Shown: piece after piece, positions 42,098 to 51,868 of the stretch
Numbering within the stretch: position 1 is the first letter of the stretch
How the letters are laid out: each line of letters opens with the position of its first letter
DNA from: Polaribacter septentrionalilitoris
GTDB taxonomy: Bacteria > Bacteroidota > Bacteroidia > Flavobacteriales > Flavobacteriaceae
NCBI RefSeq assembly: GCF_009832745.1
Contig: NZ_VRMJ01000032.1
Coordinates: forward strand, 45,575-109,574
Direction of reading: 5' to 3'
DNA: 64,000 nucleotides
Notes under the pieces: model-generated
Told to the model about the DNA's origin: nothing
Seen by the model: the letters and a program-made list of their open reading frames with translations, nothing else
Databases searched by the model: none
Translations under genes and position numbers: made by a program

Positions 42098-42703
42098 ATG
42101 GAAAAAAAAATATTAGAAAAATCGAATGAACTCTTTCTAAACCTAGGTTTTAAGAGTGTTACTATGGATGAAATAGCTAGTGCTTTAGGTGTTTCAAAAA
42201 AAACGATTTACAAGTATTTTAAGAATAAAACAGAATTAGTAGCAGCAGTTACTGAATATATGTTTAACACCATTTGTAAAGGTATAGATTGCATTTTAGA
42301 TTCAAAAATGAATCCTATTGAAGAGCTTTTTTCTATTAAAAAGTTAGTTATGGAACATTTAAAAGATGAAAAATCCTCACCTCAATTCCAACTGCAAAAG
42401 TATTATCCAAAAATTTATACTTCTTTAAAACACAAACAATTTGATATAATGCAAGGCTGTATTATAGATAATTTAAAAAGCGGAATTGAACTTGGTTTGT
42501 ATCGAAAAAATATCGACTTGGAATTTATATCACGAATCTATTTTAATGGAGTTACAGGTATAAAAGATAAAGATCTTTTTCCATTAAATAATTACTCTAT
42601 GCAAACACTAATGAATTACTACTTAGAATATCATTTAAGAGGAATTTGTACCGAAAAAGGATTATTAGAATTAGAAAAACAACTTAAAAACAACCAATTT
42701 TAA
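42098..42703 (+). CDS. TetR-family transcriptional regulator
   Basis: An N-terminal helix-turn-helix (MDEIASALGVSKKTIYKYFKNKTEL, about 25-50) and a C-terminal ligand-binding helical domain of about 150 aa. It would repress the efflux genes by binding the palindrome upstream and release on substrate binding. It is the first gene of the operon and ends at the base before the TolC-like start. Confidence 0.93.
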   Translation: MEKKILEKSNELFLNLGFKSVTMDEIASALGVSKKTIYKYFKNKTELVAAVTEYMFNTICKGIDCILDSKMNPIEELFSIKKLVMEHLKDEKSSPQFQLQKYYPKIYTSLKHKQFDIMQGCIIDNLKSGIELGLYRKNIDLEFISRIYFNGVTGIKDKDLFPLNNYSMQTLMNYYLEYHLRGICTEKGLLELEKQLKNNQF

Positions 42704-44035
42704 ATGAAAAGATACCTAATTATTTTTTGTTTTTTCTTTTTATCAGCAATGATTAATGCGCAAGAAAAAACATTAAAACTCTCTTTAGACGAGGCTATAG
42801 TTTACGCTTTAGAGAACAGTTATAATACAAGAGCTGCAAGAAAAGATATTTCTTCTGCAAAGGAAAAAGTTTGGGAAACCACAACAATTGGCTTACCACA
42901 AATAAATGCCAATGTAGATTATCAAAACTTCTTAAAACAACCTATTAGTGTTGCTGACATTAATGGTGATGGAGTTGATGAAGAGTTTGTATTTGGCACA
43001 AAGCAAAACCTAAATGCGTCTGTGACGCTAAGTCAATTACTTTTTGATGGGTCATACTTAGTAGGTTTACAAGCTTCTAAAACCTATTTAAAAATCTCTA
43101 ATCAAGCACAAGAAAAGACTGAATTATTAACCAGAGAGGCAGTTGTAAATGCATACGGAAACGTTTTGGTAACAGAAAATAGCATTGCCATTCTAAAAGG
43201 AAACATAAAAATACTTCAGAAAAACTATGATGACGCCAAAAAGATTTATGAAAACGGATTGAATGAAGAAGAAGATGTTGAACAATTAGAAATTACACTA
43301 GGAAACTTAAAAAGTCAACTGAGTAGTGTGATAAGAATGAAAGAAATTGGATACCAAATGCTAAACCTTGCTTTAGGTAACCCTATTAACACTCAATTAA
43401 TTCTTACAGATTCTTTAGATTCTTTAGCTATTGGAAATATTAATTTGAATTTAATCTCTACTCCTTTTAAGGTTGACAATCATATCGACTTTAAAATTGC
43501 TGAAAACGATAGAGAATCTAAAAGATTGATGATGCGTTTAGAGCAAAGTAAGGCTTTACCAAGTTTAAGTGCTTTTATCAATTACGGAACTCAAGCTTTT
43601 TCTAACTCATTTACATTTTTTGAAAGTGAGCAACGTTGGTTTCAGTCATCTTTATTTGGTATTAGTCTAAATGTTCCTATTTTTAGTAGTTTGGGAAGAA
43701 CTGCTAAAACTGCCCAAGCTAAAATAGCTTTAGAAACTGCAGATTTACGTTTAGAAGAAACCAAACAAAGATTAAGTTTACAAGCAAAAAAAGCAAAAAG
43801 TGACTATCAACTAAGTATTGAAAATTACAATACAGCAAAGAAAAATGTTGGTCTTGCAGAACGCATAGAAAAAAAGCAAAGAATTAAGTTTTTTGAAGGA
43901 ATTTCATCGAGCTTCGATTTATTACAAGCGCAAAATCAATTATACTCACAGCAACAAAATTACATCCAATCTATGTTAGATGTCATTGCTAAAAAAGCGG
44001 CATTAGAAAACGCACTAAACTTACCAATCAAATAA
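42704..44035 (+). CDS. TolC-family outer membrane efflux protein
   Basis: A signal peptide (to about 19, AMINAQ) and two OEP repeats: SLDEAIVYALENS at the start and coiled-coil stretches, ending with SSSFDLLQAQNQLYSQQQNYIQ typical of TolC-type barrels. About 443 aa. It forms the outer membrane duct of the RND pump. Confidence 0.92.
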   Translation: MKRYLIIFCFFFLSAMINAQEKTLKLSLDEAIVYALENSYNTRAARKDISSAKEKVWETTTIGLPQINANVDYQNFLKQPISVADINGDGVDEEFVFGTKQNLNASVTLSQLLFDGSYLVGLQASKTYLKISNQAQEKTELLTREAVVNAYGNVLVTENSIAILKGNIKILQKNYDDAKKIYENGLNEEEDVEQLEITLGNLKSQLSSVIRMKEIGYQMLNLALGNPINTQLILTDSLDSLAIGNINLNLISTPFKVDNHIDFKIAENDRESKRLMMRLEQSKALPSLSAFINYGTQAFSNSFTFFESEQRWFQSSLFGISLNVPIFSSLGRTAKTAQAKIALETADLRLEETKQRLSLQAKKAKSDYQLSIENYNTAKKNVGLAERIEKKQRIKFFEGISSSFDLLQAQNQLYSQQQNYIQSMLDVIAKKAALENALNLPIK

Positions 44036-44042
44036 AAAAATC

Positions 44043-45209
44043 ATGAAAAAAATATATTTAGCACTTTTAACTACACTTATTTTAGCTTCTTGTGGAGATA
44101 AAAAAGAACAATCTGTAGATGATGTTATCGCTACAAAAAACTTAAAAGAGATCAGAAATAAAAAATCTGAATTAGACAAACAGCTTTCTGATGTTTCTGC
44201 AAAAATTAAAAAATTAAATACAGAAATTGAAAAGTTAGATACTATAAAAAGAGTTCCGTTAGTAACTGCTTTAAATGTAAAAAATGAAGTTTTTACACAT
44301 TATTTGGAATTGCAAGGAAATGTAAAAACAAAACAAAACGTTTTAATCTATCCAGAAATGCCAGGTACTTTAGAACGTGTTTTGGTTAAAGAAGGACAAA
44401 AAGTAACCAAAGGACAAATTTTAGCAAGAATTGATGACGGAGGAATGTCGCAACAAGTTGCTCAATTAGAAGCTACAACTGCACTCGCTAAAACAACGTA
44501 CGAACGTCAGAAAAGATTATGGGAACAGAAAATTGGTTCAGAAATTCAGTTTTTACAAACTAAAACCAACTACGAAGCTCAAAAAAATACGTTGGCTCAG
44601 TTAAAAAAACAATTGGATAAATCTACCATTAGAGCTCCTTTTTCTGGTATTATTGATGAAGTAATCAAAACTCAAGGTAATGTAGTTTCTCCAGGTCCAG
44701 GTTCAGAAATATTTAGAATTGTAAACCTTGGCAACATGTATATAGAGGCAGATGTCCCAGAAACCTACATCACCAATATTACAAAAGGAAAAGATGTAGA
44801 GATTCAATTTCCTGTTTTGGGCAAAACTATAGATACTAAAGTACGTCAAACTGGTAATTTTATAAATCCATCAAATCGTACCTTCAAAGTAGAAATTGGA
44901 GTGCCTAATCAAGATAGAAGTATTAAACCAAACTTAACAGCAAAGTTAAAAATTAACGATTACACAAATTCAGAAGCCATTTTAATTCCACAAAGTATTA
45001 TATCGGAAAATGCTGAAGGTAAACAGTATGTATACGTGGTAAAAAATATTAAAAACAATATTGGTACTGCTATGCAAACCGTTGTTAAAACAGGAAAAAC
45101 ACAAGGAGATATTATCGAAATTTTAGACGGTATTTCTGTAGGAGATCAATTAATTGAAGCTGGTGCAAGAACCGTTAAAGACGGGCAAGAAGTTAAGATT
45201 AGTCAGTAG
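44043..45209 (+). CDS. RND periplasmic adaptor (HlyD/AcrA type) lipoprotein
   Basis: The lipobox LILASC gives a lipidated Cys17. A coiled coil (about 28-65) is followed by the lipoyl half-motifs (MPGTLERVLVKEGQKVTKGQIL and GIIDEVIKTQGNVVSPG) and beta-barrel. It connects the pump in the inner membrane to the TolC-like protein. Seven bases from the previous gene. Confidence 0.92.
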   Translation: MKKIYLALLTTLILASCGDKKEQSVDDVIATKNLKEIRNKKSELDKQLSDVSAKIKKLNTEIEKLDTIKRVPLVTALNVKNEVFTHYLELQGNVKTKQNVLIYPEMPGTLERVLVKEGQKVTKGQILARIDDGGMSQQVAQLEATTALAKTTYERQKRLWEQKIGSEIQFLQTKTNYEAQKNTLAQLKKQLDKSTIRAPFSGIIDEVIKTQGNVVSPGPGSEIFRIVNLGNMYIEADVPETYITNITKGKDVEIQFPVLGKTIDTKVRQTGNFINPSNRTFKVEIGVPNQDRSIKPNLTAKLKINDYTNSEAILIPQSIISENAEGKQYVYVVKNIKNNIGTAMQTVVKTGKTQGDIIEILDGISVGDQLIEAGARTVKDGQEVKISQ

Positions 45210-45234
45210 TTTTTAGACTGTAGATTGTAGAATT

Positions 45235-45443
45235 ATGAAAACAATAAAATTCAAATTTGAAGATTTAAAAGTAGATCAAAAATCTCTTTAGGCTCAATTA
45301 AAGAATGTGTTGTATGTGTAACTATTACCAATAATCAAAATTTCATTACAGAAAATGAAAGCTTGATATTAAGAGAAAAATTAGCTTAATTATCAAAAAT
45401 GATTACAGCTTTATTAAAATATTTAAACGAAACCAAAGACTAA
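45235..45443 (+). pseudogene. Remnant of a four-helix-bundle (23S rRNA-intervening-type) gene
   Basis: The 254-bp gap in the efflux operon holds gene scraps. ATG at 45235 opens a 18-codon frame MKTIKFKFEDLKVDQKSL, then a stop. FxFEDLKV.QKSL is the start of four-helix-bundle (S23-type) proteins. In another frame, from 45294, SIKECVVCVTITNNQNFI, ENESLILREKLA, stop, LSKMITALLKYLNETKD reproduces the C-terminus of that family. The middle, about 60-70 residues, is missing and an in-frame stop is present. So it is a decayed gene with internal deletion and frameshift. Confidence 0.7.
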
Positions 45444-45463
45444 CGTCTAAAGACCACAGACTA
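45444..45463. repeat. GACTAA-type short repeat before the RND permease
   Basis: The 20 bases between the remnant and the permease start carry words GTCTAAAGACC and CAGACTAATGAC, a degenerate GACTAA-type repeat; the permease ATG lies at its end. No separate function is visible. Confidence 0.4.
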
Positions 45464-48400
45464 ATGACTAAAATAAAGAAAACAGATAAAGAATTTAAAC
45501 TATCCTCGTGGGCAATTTCAAATAAAACCACGATGTATGTTGCTATTTTCTTGATTCTAATTTTAGGTATTTCTGCATATTTTAGTATGCCTCGCGAAGA
45601 TTTTCCTGAAATTAAAGAAACCAAAATATACATTAGCACTCTCTATCCTGGAAACACTGCAGAAGATATAGAAAAACTAATTACAGATCCACTTGAAGAT
45701 CAGTTAAAAGGATTGAGTGGTGTTGTAGAAATAACCTCAACTTCTCAAGAAGATTATTCTATGATTATTGTAGAATTTGATGATGACATGGATGTTGAAG
45801 TTGCCAAACAACGTGTAAAAGACAAATTAGATACTGAAAAAGCATCTGAAGATTGGCCAACGTTTAATGGTGCAAAAGTAGATCCAAATGCTTTTGATTT
45901 AAGTATGTCTGAAGAGATTCCTTTTTTAAATATTAATATTTCTGGTGATTATCCGCTACAAAAACTAAAAGAGTTTGCAGAATATTTACAAGATGAAATA
46001 GAAGATTTAAATGAAGTAAAACAAGCAGACATTAGAGGTGTGCAAGACAGAGAGGTTGAAGTTGCTGTAGACATCTATAAAATGATGGCTATGCAAGTAA
46101 GCTTTAACGATATTGTGGGTGCCATCCAAAATGGAAATGTTACCTCTTCTGCTGGTAATTTAATTGCAAGCGGACAGAGAAGAACCATAAGAATTTTAGG
46201 AGAAATAGATAAACCATCAGACTTAAAAAACTTTGTAATTAAGTCTGAAAAAGGGAATTCTATTTACTTAAAAGATGTTGCAACTGTAAGTTTTAAAGAA
46301 AAAGACAAAACCACATTTGCCAGAAAAGATGGTAAACAAGTGGTTATGTTAGATGTAAAAAAACGTGCTGGGAAAAATATGGTTGCTGCTGCAGATGAAA
46401 TAAAAATTATTGTAAATAAAGCCAAAGATGAGTATTTCCCAAAGAATTTAGAAGTAACGATAACCAATGATTTATCTGACAAAACCATTGGTCAAGTAGA
46501 CGATTTGGTTAACAATATTATTTTTGGAATTATCTTAGTAGTAACTGTTTTAATGTTCTTTTTAGGGTTTAAAAACGCACTATTTGTTGGTTTTGCTATT
46601 CCAATGTCTATGTTTATGTCTTTAATGATATTAGGCGCTATTGGCTACACCCTAAACACCATGATTCTGTTTGGACTAATTATGGGGCTTGGAATGTTGG
46701 TTGATAACGGAATTGTGGTTGTAGAAAACGTATATCGTTTAATGGATGAAGAAGGGCTATCTAGAGTAGAAGCTGCCAAAAAAGGTATTGGAGAAATTGC
46801 TTTTCCTATTATTATTTCTACTGTAACTACAGTTGCAGCATTTGTTCCATTAGGTTTATGGCCTGGGCTTTTTGGGCAGTTTATGATTTATTTCCCAATT
46901 ACATTATCTGTAGTTTTAGGTTCTTCTTTAGTAGTGGCTATTTTCTTTAATTCTGTTTTGGTTTCTCAGTTTATGACCACCGAAGATAAAGACATGCCTA
47001 TCAAAAGAATTATTACCATTTCTGCAATTGTAGGGTTGTTTGGTATTGTAATTTTACTAGTTGGAGGCGAATATAGAGGCTTAGGTTCTGTTATGGTATT
47101 TACTGCAATTATGTTGTGGGTATACAGATTATTCTTAAGAAAAGCTGCTAATTATTTTCAAAAAAACACATTAGTTTGGTTAGAAAACACCTATGAAAAA
47201 ACATTAAAAGCGGCTTTAAGTGGATGGAAACCAATTGCAATTACAGTCGGGACTTTTATCTTATTATTTGCAGCTTTTGGAGGTTTTGGAGCATCAGTTG
47301 CGTCGCAAAGAACAAAGATTGAGTTCTTCCCAGACAACAAACCAAATCAAGTTGTGGTATATATCGAATATCCACAAGGAACAGATATTGATGAAACCAA
47401 TAAAATTACCAAAGAAATTGAGCAACGTGTATATAGCATCTTAAACCAAGAGTTGTATATGGATAATGGTAAAAACTTTATGGTAGAAAGTGCTGTTTCT
47501 CAAGTGGGTGAAGGAGCTGGAAATCCACAAACTGATGGTGGTTCTGCTGCAGAAATGCCACATAAAGGTAAAATTACTGCCTCAATGCGTCAATATAAGT
47601 ACAGACGTGGTTTAGATAGTGAAAAATTACGTCAAAAAGTACAAGAAGCCCTAACAGGAATTTACCCTGGAGTCTTAATTTCTGTTGAAAAAGATGCTAA
47701 TGGTCCACCTGCAGGAGCGCCTATAAATATTGAATTAGAAGGAAAAGATTATGAGGAATTGATTGCCACTGCAGAAAAAATGCGTGCTTTTGTAAACTCA
47801 CAAAATGTTCCTGGGGTTGATGAATTAAAAATTGATGTAAACAAAGACAAACCTTCTATGAAAGTAGAAGTTGATCGAAAAAAAGCAGGGGAATTAGGTG
47901 TAGCTACAGGACAAGTTGGACAACAATTAAGGAATTCTATTTTTGGAGCAAAAGCGGGTATTTATAAAGAAGATGGGGATGATTATGACATTAATGTTCG
48001 TTTTAATGAAGATATTAGGTATAACAAAAGTGCATTATTCAACCAAACAATTACGTTTAGAGACAATACAGGGCAAATAAAAGCAGTTCCAATTTCTGCA
48101 ATTGCAAAACAATCTAATAGTTCTGGTTTTAGTGCTATAAAACACAAAGACACCAAACGTGTTGTTACAGTATATTCTCAATTAGCTCCTGGTTATGTAG
48201 ATGCTGCTGCTGTAGTAAATCAGATTAAAGAAGAAATGAAAAACTTTACTGAAAAACCAGCTAGCATCAGTATTGATTATACAGGTCAGATAGAAGAGCA
48301 AAACAAACAACAAACCTTTTTAATGGGTGCTTTCTTTAAAGGTTTGGCTTTGATTTTCTTTATTTTGATTTTTCAGTTTAACTCGGTTTCTAAACCTGCC

Positions 48401-48967
48401 ATTATTATGATTGCTATTTTCTTAAGCTTTATTGGAGTTTTTGGAGGTATTGTAATTACAGGTGCATCCTTTGTAATTATGATGACGATGATGGGGATAA
48501 TTTCTCTAGCAGGAATTGTAGTAAATAATGGAGTTGTACTGCTTGATTATACACAATTACTAATCGACAGAAAAAAGGAAGAATTAGATTTAGAAGATAC
48601 AGCATTTTTACCAAAAGAATATCTTTTTGAAGCTGTGGTAAAAGCAGGAAAAGCACGTTTACGTCCAGTATTATTAACGGCAATTACTACTATTTTAGGG
48701 TTAATTCCGTTAGCAATTGGTTTAAACATCAACTTCTTTACCTTGTTTAGTGAGTTTGATGCTAACATTTACATGGGTGGAGATAATGTAATTTTCTGGG
48801 GTCCTTTAGCTTGGACAGTTATTTATGGTTTATTTGTAGCAACCTTTTTAACTTTGGTTGTAGTACCAATTTTATTCTACTTAATTACACAATTTAAAAT
48901 GTGGATAAGAGGTTCTAAAAGTTCAGAACAATTAGAAATGAGCAAACAAATTGAAGAAATTGGATAA
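45464..48967 (+). CDS. RND efflux pump permease (HAE1-like)
   Basis: A 1167-aa inner-membrane pump with two copies of the RND fold: an initial helix with FxxFDIF-like lead (SSWAISNKTTMYVAIFLILILGI), periplasmic porter parts, and helices at about 350-520 and 880-1150. NGIVVVENVYRLMDEEG marks TM4, and the second half has a similar GIVVNNGVVLLDY. Both Asp residues of the proton relay are expected in TM4 and I do not verify them. It is proton-driven, exporting drugs or other small molecules via the adaptor and TolC. Its operon includes the TetR and a gene remnant just before it, so spacing is unusual at 254 bp. Confidence 0.95.
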   Translation: MTKIKKTDKEFKLSSWAISNKTTMYVAIFLILILGISAYFSMPREDFPEIKETKIYISTLYPGNTAEDIEKLITDPLEDQLKGLSGVVEITSTSQEDYSMIIVEFDDDMDVEVAKQRVKDKLDTEKASEDWPTFNGAKVDPNAFDLSMSEEIPFLNINISGDYPLQKLKEFAEYLQDEIEDLNEVKQADIRGVQDREVEVAVDIYKMMAMQVSFNDIVGAIQNGNVTSSAGNLIASGQRRTIRILGEIDKPSDLKNFVIKSEKGNSIYLKDVATVSFKEKDKTTFARKDGKQVVMLDVKKRAGKNMVAAADEIKIIVNKAKDEYFPKNLEVTITNDLSDKTIGQVDDLVNNIIFGIILVVTVLMFFLGFKNALFVGFAIPMSMFMSLMILGAIGYTLNTMILFGLIMGLGMLVDNGIVVVENVYRLMDEEGLSRVEAAKKGIGEIAFPIIISTVTTVAAFVPLGLWPGLFGQFMIYFPITLSVVLGSSLVVAIFFNSVLVSQFMTTEDKDMPIKRIITISAIVGLFGIVILLVGGEYRGLGSVMVFTAIMLWVYRLFLRKAANYFQKNTLVWLENTYEKTLKAALSGWKPIAITVGTFILLFAAFGGFGASVASQRTKIEFFPDNKPNQVVVYIEYPQGTDIDETNKITKEIEQRVYSILNQELYMDNGKNFMVESAVSQVGEGAGNPQTDGGSAAEMPHKGKITASMRQYKYRRGLDSEKLRQKVQEALTGIYPGVLISVEKDANGPPAGAPINIELEGKDYEELIATAEKMRAFVNSQNVPGVDELKIDVNKDKPSMKVEVDRKKAGELGVATGQVGQQLRNSIFGAKAGIYKEDGDDYDINVRFNEDIRYNKSALFNQTITFRDNTGQIKAVPISAIAKQSNSSGFSAIKHKDTKRVVTVYSQLAPGYVDAAAVVNQIKEEMKNFTEKPASISIDYTGQIEEQNKQQTFLMGAFFKGLALIFFILIFQFNSVSKPAIIMIAIFLSFIGVFGGIVITGASFVIMMTMMGIISLAGIVVNNGVVLLDYTQLLIDRKKEELDLEDTAFLPKEYLFEAVVKAGKARLRPVLLTAITTILGLIPLAIGLNINFFTLFSEFDANIYMGGDNVIFWGPLAWTVIYGLFVATFLTLVVVPILFYLITQFKMWIRGSKSSEQLEMSKQIEEIG

Positions 48968-48989
48968 AACAATTTAATAAAACTTAATT

Positions 48990-49026
48990 AAAAAGGATTG
49001 AAGTCTTAGGATTTCAATCCTTTTTG
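48990..49026 (+). terminator. Terminator of the efflux operon
   Basis: Stem 48990-49002 with 49013-49025 (13 bp), loop of 10 bases, T-run to 49026. It lies 23 bp past the permease stop and 14 bp before recX. Confidence 0.85.
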
Positions 49027-49039
49027 TATTTTCGAAACC

Positions 49040-49513
49040 ATGTTACAAAAACCATCTTTTACTGTTGATGAAATAAAACGAAAATTAGAGCAATATTGTG
49101 TCTACCAAGATCGATGTCATAAAGAAGTGGAGCAAAAAATGAGAGAATATCATTTAATTCCAGAAGCGAAAGAAATGATTTTATTAAGTCTAATGCAAAA
49201 CAACTTTTTAAATGAAGAACGGTTTGCAAAAAGTTTTGCCAGAGGGAAATTTAGAATTAAACATTGGGGAAAACAACGTATTGTTAGAGAGTTAAAATTT
49301 AGAGATATTTCTGCATACAATATCAAAACAGCACTCAAAGAAATTGATGAAGAAGAATATATAGCTACCATTTACAGAATTACAGAAAACAGAAACGAAG
49401 TTATCAACGAATCTAATCCATATAAAAGAAACAAAAAACTCATTGATTTTTTACTCAGAAAAGGCTATGAAACTGAGTTAATTTACAAAACAGTAAATGA
49501 TATTCTTAATTAA
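49040..49513 (+). CDS. recX: Regulatory protein RecX
   Basis: A 157-aa inhibitor or modulator of RecA. The three-helix repeats show RKLEQYCVYQDRCHKEVEQKMREY, LNEERFAKSFARGKFRIKHWGKQRI, with typical ERFA/KSFA block. No recA is in the window. It overlaps by 8 bp with the convergent lipoprotein gene. Confidence 0.9.
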   Translation: MLQKPSFTVDEIKRKLEQYCVYQDRCHKEVEQKMREYHLIPEAKEMILLSLMQNNFLNEERFAKSFARGKFRIKHWGKQRIVRELKFRDISAYNIKTALKEIDEEEYIATIYRITENRNEVINESNPYKRNKKLIDFLLRKGYETELIYKTVNDILN

Positions 49514-50021
49514 ATTTACTTCTAAAAATAGAATCATTTTTTTTAGTAATCTTAACTACTTCAGCCATATCTTCATTAGGAACTGGAAGAGATAATACGT
49601 AATGTTTTATTCTCCATGTATTTTCTTTTTTCTCTAACACTCCAGAACCTCTAAAAGTTCCTCTTTTTGTGTCTAAATTTTCATCAAACCAAGCCAGTTT
49701 TTTTGAATCACTTAGGTAAACATTTCTTTCTAATACTTTAAAATCCCAAGCTTTACCATTGTCAAAATGTGGTTTACTGTAATTCTCAAAATCTTGTTTA
49801 GTCCAGTTTTCAGTAGCATCAGTTCCTATAAATACAGAAACACGATCCATTTTGTCAAAATAGTTTTTGTAGTCTGCTTCTGATGCTGCTTTATGCCAAT
49901 CATTTAATAATGTATTTACTGTTGTTTTTATTGTGACATCAGTTTGAGTTGAATCTTCAGTTTGGTTGCCACAAGCAGTAAATAAAATTAGCGAAATTAT
50001 AGTTAAATATGAATATTTCAT
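49506..50021 (-). CDS. NTF2/SnoaL-like lipoprotein
   Basis: A lipobox LILFTAC (Cys17) and a mature domain of about 145 aa with the cone-like pattern of the SnoaL/DUF4440 group: LLNDWHKAASEADYKNYFDKM at the start, SVFIGTDATENWTKQDFENY, then AWFDENLDTKRGTFRGSGVLEK. Ligand or reaction unknown. It is 2 bp from the neighbour on the same strand and probably co-transcribed. Confidence 0.75.
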   Translation of the reverse strand: MKYSYLTIISLILFTACGNQTEDSTQTDVTIKTTVNTLLNDWHKAASEADYKNYFDKMDRVSVFIGTDATENWTKQDFENYSKPHFDNGKAWDFKVLERNVYLSDSKKLAWFDENLDTKRGTFRGSGVLEKKENTWRIKHYVLSLPVPNEDMAEVVKITKKNDSIFRSKFN

Positions 50022-50023
50022 TT

Positions 50024-50635
50024 TTATTTTTCTGGGGTATATTTCTTCTTAACTTGTTTTTTCTGCTTATTCATATCAATAGTTTTTCTAGAAAGACTAT
50101 CAATTTTAGTTGAATCAATTCCGATGTTATCTAAATCAAAATTAATTTCGTCTTCAAAACGTTTTTTGGATAATATTGTGTTTATTTTAGAATTTACAGA
50201 AGATGCTGCAGCAATGGTTTTCTCTACCTGAGAATTCACATCATCTGCAGTAATTGCAGAAATTAATGTTAAATCTGCCAATCGTAATGTTTCATTTTCA
50301 AGCACATTTACTCTTGCATGAAAAGAAGGAATATTAAAAATTGCTGGTACAACACTATCTTTTAAGTTTTTAACCAAATCATTTAATTCTAAAGCGTTAC
50401 TTAACGCTTCTCTTGGAGAAACTTTTTCGAATTTTTTTATAAAAGAAATTAGAGCATTAAATTCTTTCCAATCTTCAATTTCTTTTGTAAAACCCTCATT
50501 TACTGCTATCAACGGAGTATGAGTTTCTACAACACTTAGTTTAGGTGTCTCTTTTGATTCATCATTGTTAGTATTCTGTTTATTACCACAAGAACACAAA
50601 AGTAAAAAAACAACAAAAAAGGTAATTGATTTCAC
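50024..50635 (-). CDS. Lipoprotein of unknown function
   Basis: The lipobox LLLCSC lipidates Cys16, followed by a polar linker and a helical domain with repeated LSNALELNDLVKNLKDSVVPA and IAAASSVNSKINTIL. I do not recognise a family. It heads the two-gene lipoprotein transcript and is divergent from the threonine dehydrogenase gene. Confidence 0.65.
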   Translation of the reverse strand: MKSITFFVVFLLLCSCGNKQNTNNDESKETPKLSVVETHTPLIAVNEGFTKEIEDWKEFNALISFIKKFEKVSPREALSNALELNDLVKNLKDSVVPAIFNIPSFHARVNVLENETLRLADLTLISAITADDVNSQVEKTIAAASSVNSKINTILSKKRFEDEINFDLDNIGIDSTKIDSLSRKTIDMNKQKKQVKKKYTPEK

Positions 50636-50780
50636 ATTCTAAAAATTAGTTGGGTAAAAATACACATTTTACCTCTAGCTTTATACAATTTAATAAAACA
50701 CTAACAAATCGACTTAATTTTACTATTTTTTTAACAAATATTTATTTAAAATCCTCTTTTTTAAGAATAACAAAATTAAG

Positions 50781-50788
50781 TACCTTTG
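50781..50788 (+). promoter_or_regulatory. TAnnTTTG box of the threonine dehydrogenase gene
   Basis: TACCTTTG matches the -7 consensus, 28 bp before the ATG. An upstream TTG is not evident. Confidence 0.45.
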
Positions 50789-50816
50789 TCGCTAATAATA
50801 TTGCAATTAAATTTTT

Positions 50817-51764
50817 ATGAGTGATACATTGTTAATTCTAGGTGCTAGTGGGCAAATTGGAAATGAACTTACCCAAAAGCTAAGAGAAATCTATGGTAAT
50901 AAAAATGTTATCGCATCAGACATTAGAGAAGGGAATGAAGAAATGATGAATTCTGGTCCTTTTGAACTTATAGATGCTACCAACAAAGTTCAAATCTTAA
51001 AAGTGATTAAAAAATACAATATTACTCAGGTATATTTATTGGCAGCCATGTTATCTGCAACTGCAGAACAGTATCCTCAAAAAGCTTGGAATTTAAACAT
51101 GAATTCTTTGTTAGCTGTTTTAGGTTTAGCCAAAGAAAAACACATTCAACAGATTTATTGGCCAAGTTCTATTGCTGTATTTGGCGCAACTACACCTAAA
51201 GAAAACACTCCTCAAAACACAATAATGGAACCCTCTACTGTTTATGGTATTAGTAAACTAGCTGGAGAATTTTGGTGTAACTATTACCATGATAAATATG
51301 GAGTAGATGTGAGAAGTTTGCGTTATCCAGGAATTATTTCTTGGAAATCTAAACCAGGTGGTGGTACAACAGATTATGCTGTAGACATTTATTTTAAGGC
51401 ATTAAAAGAAGAAAAATACACTTGTTTTTTATCAGAAAACACTCGTTTGCCAATGATGTATATGGATGATGCCGTCGATGCAACAATTCAACTAATGCAG
51501 GCAAAATCGTCTCAAGTAAAAGTAAGAACAGGCTACAATTTAGCTGCAATGAGTTTTACACCTAAAGAAATTGCTACACAAATTAAAAAACACATTCCTG
51601 ATTTTGAGATATCTTACCAACCAGATTTTAGACAACAAATTGCAGATAGTTGGCCACAATCTATAGACGATTCTAAAGCCAGAGAAGATTGGAATTGGCA
51701 ACATCAATTTGATTTAGCATCGATGACAAAAGACATCATTCTAAACTTAAAAAAACATCAGTAA
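50817..51764 (+). CDS. L-threonine 3-dehydrogenase, SDR type
   Basis: An extended short-chain dehydrogenase. LLILGASGQIGNELTQKLRE binds NAD; the catalytic YGISKLAGE (Tyr, Lys) is present; LRYPGIISWKSKPGGGTTDYAVDIYFKAL is the substrate pocket block seen in the SDR-type L-threonine dehydrogenases of Flavobacterium and others. It oxidises threonine to 2-amino-3-ketobutyrate, a step of threonine use. Single gene. Confidence 0.85.
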   Translation: MSDTLLILGASGQIGNELTQKLREIYGNKNVIASDIREGNEEMMNSGPFELIDATNKVQILKVIKKYNITQVYLLAAMLSATAEQYPQKAWNLNMNSLLAVLGLAKEKHIQQIYWPSSIAVFGATTPKENTPQNTIMEPSTVYGISKLAGEFWCNYYHDKYGVDVRSLRYPGIISWKSKPGGGTTDYAVDIYFKALKEEKYTCFLSENTRLPMMYMDDAVDATIQLMQAKSSQVKVRTGYNLAAMSFTPKEIATQIKKHIPDFEISYQPDFRQQIADSWPQSIDDSKAREDWNWQHQFDLASMTKDIILNLKKHQ

Positions 51765-51843
51765 TACATATTGTAAGGAAGCTAAATTTGTTCGTCTTAT
51801 ACAGTATGTAACAATAGTTACTATATATAGAAAACATAAAAAG

Positions 51844-51851
51844 TAACTTTG
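51844..51851 (+). promoter_or_regulatory. TAnnTTTG box of the thioredoxin-like gene
   Basis: TAACTTTG lies 17 bp before the ATG. No convincing TTG is at the expected distance. Confidence 0.45.
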
Positions 51852-51868
51852 TATCAAATTAAAAAAAC

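Noticed and set aside
51808..51821. GTAAC/GTTAC inverted repeat upstream of the thioredoxin-like gene
   Set aside because: Only 5 bp per arm and not placed on a clear promoter; could be chance in AT-rich DNA.
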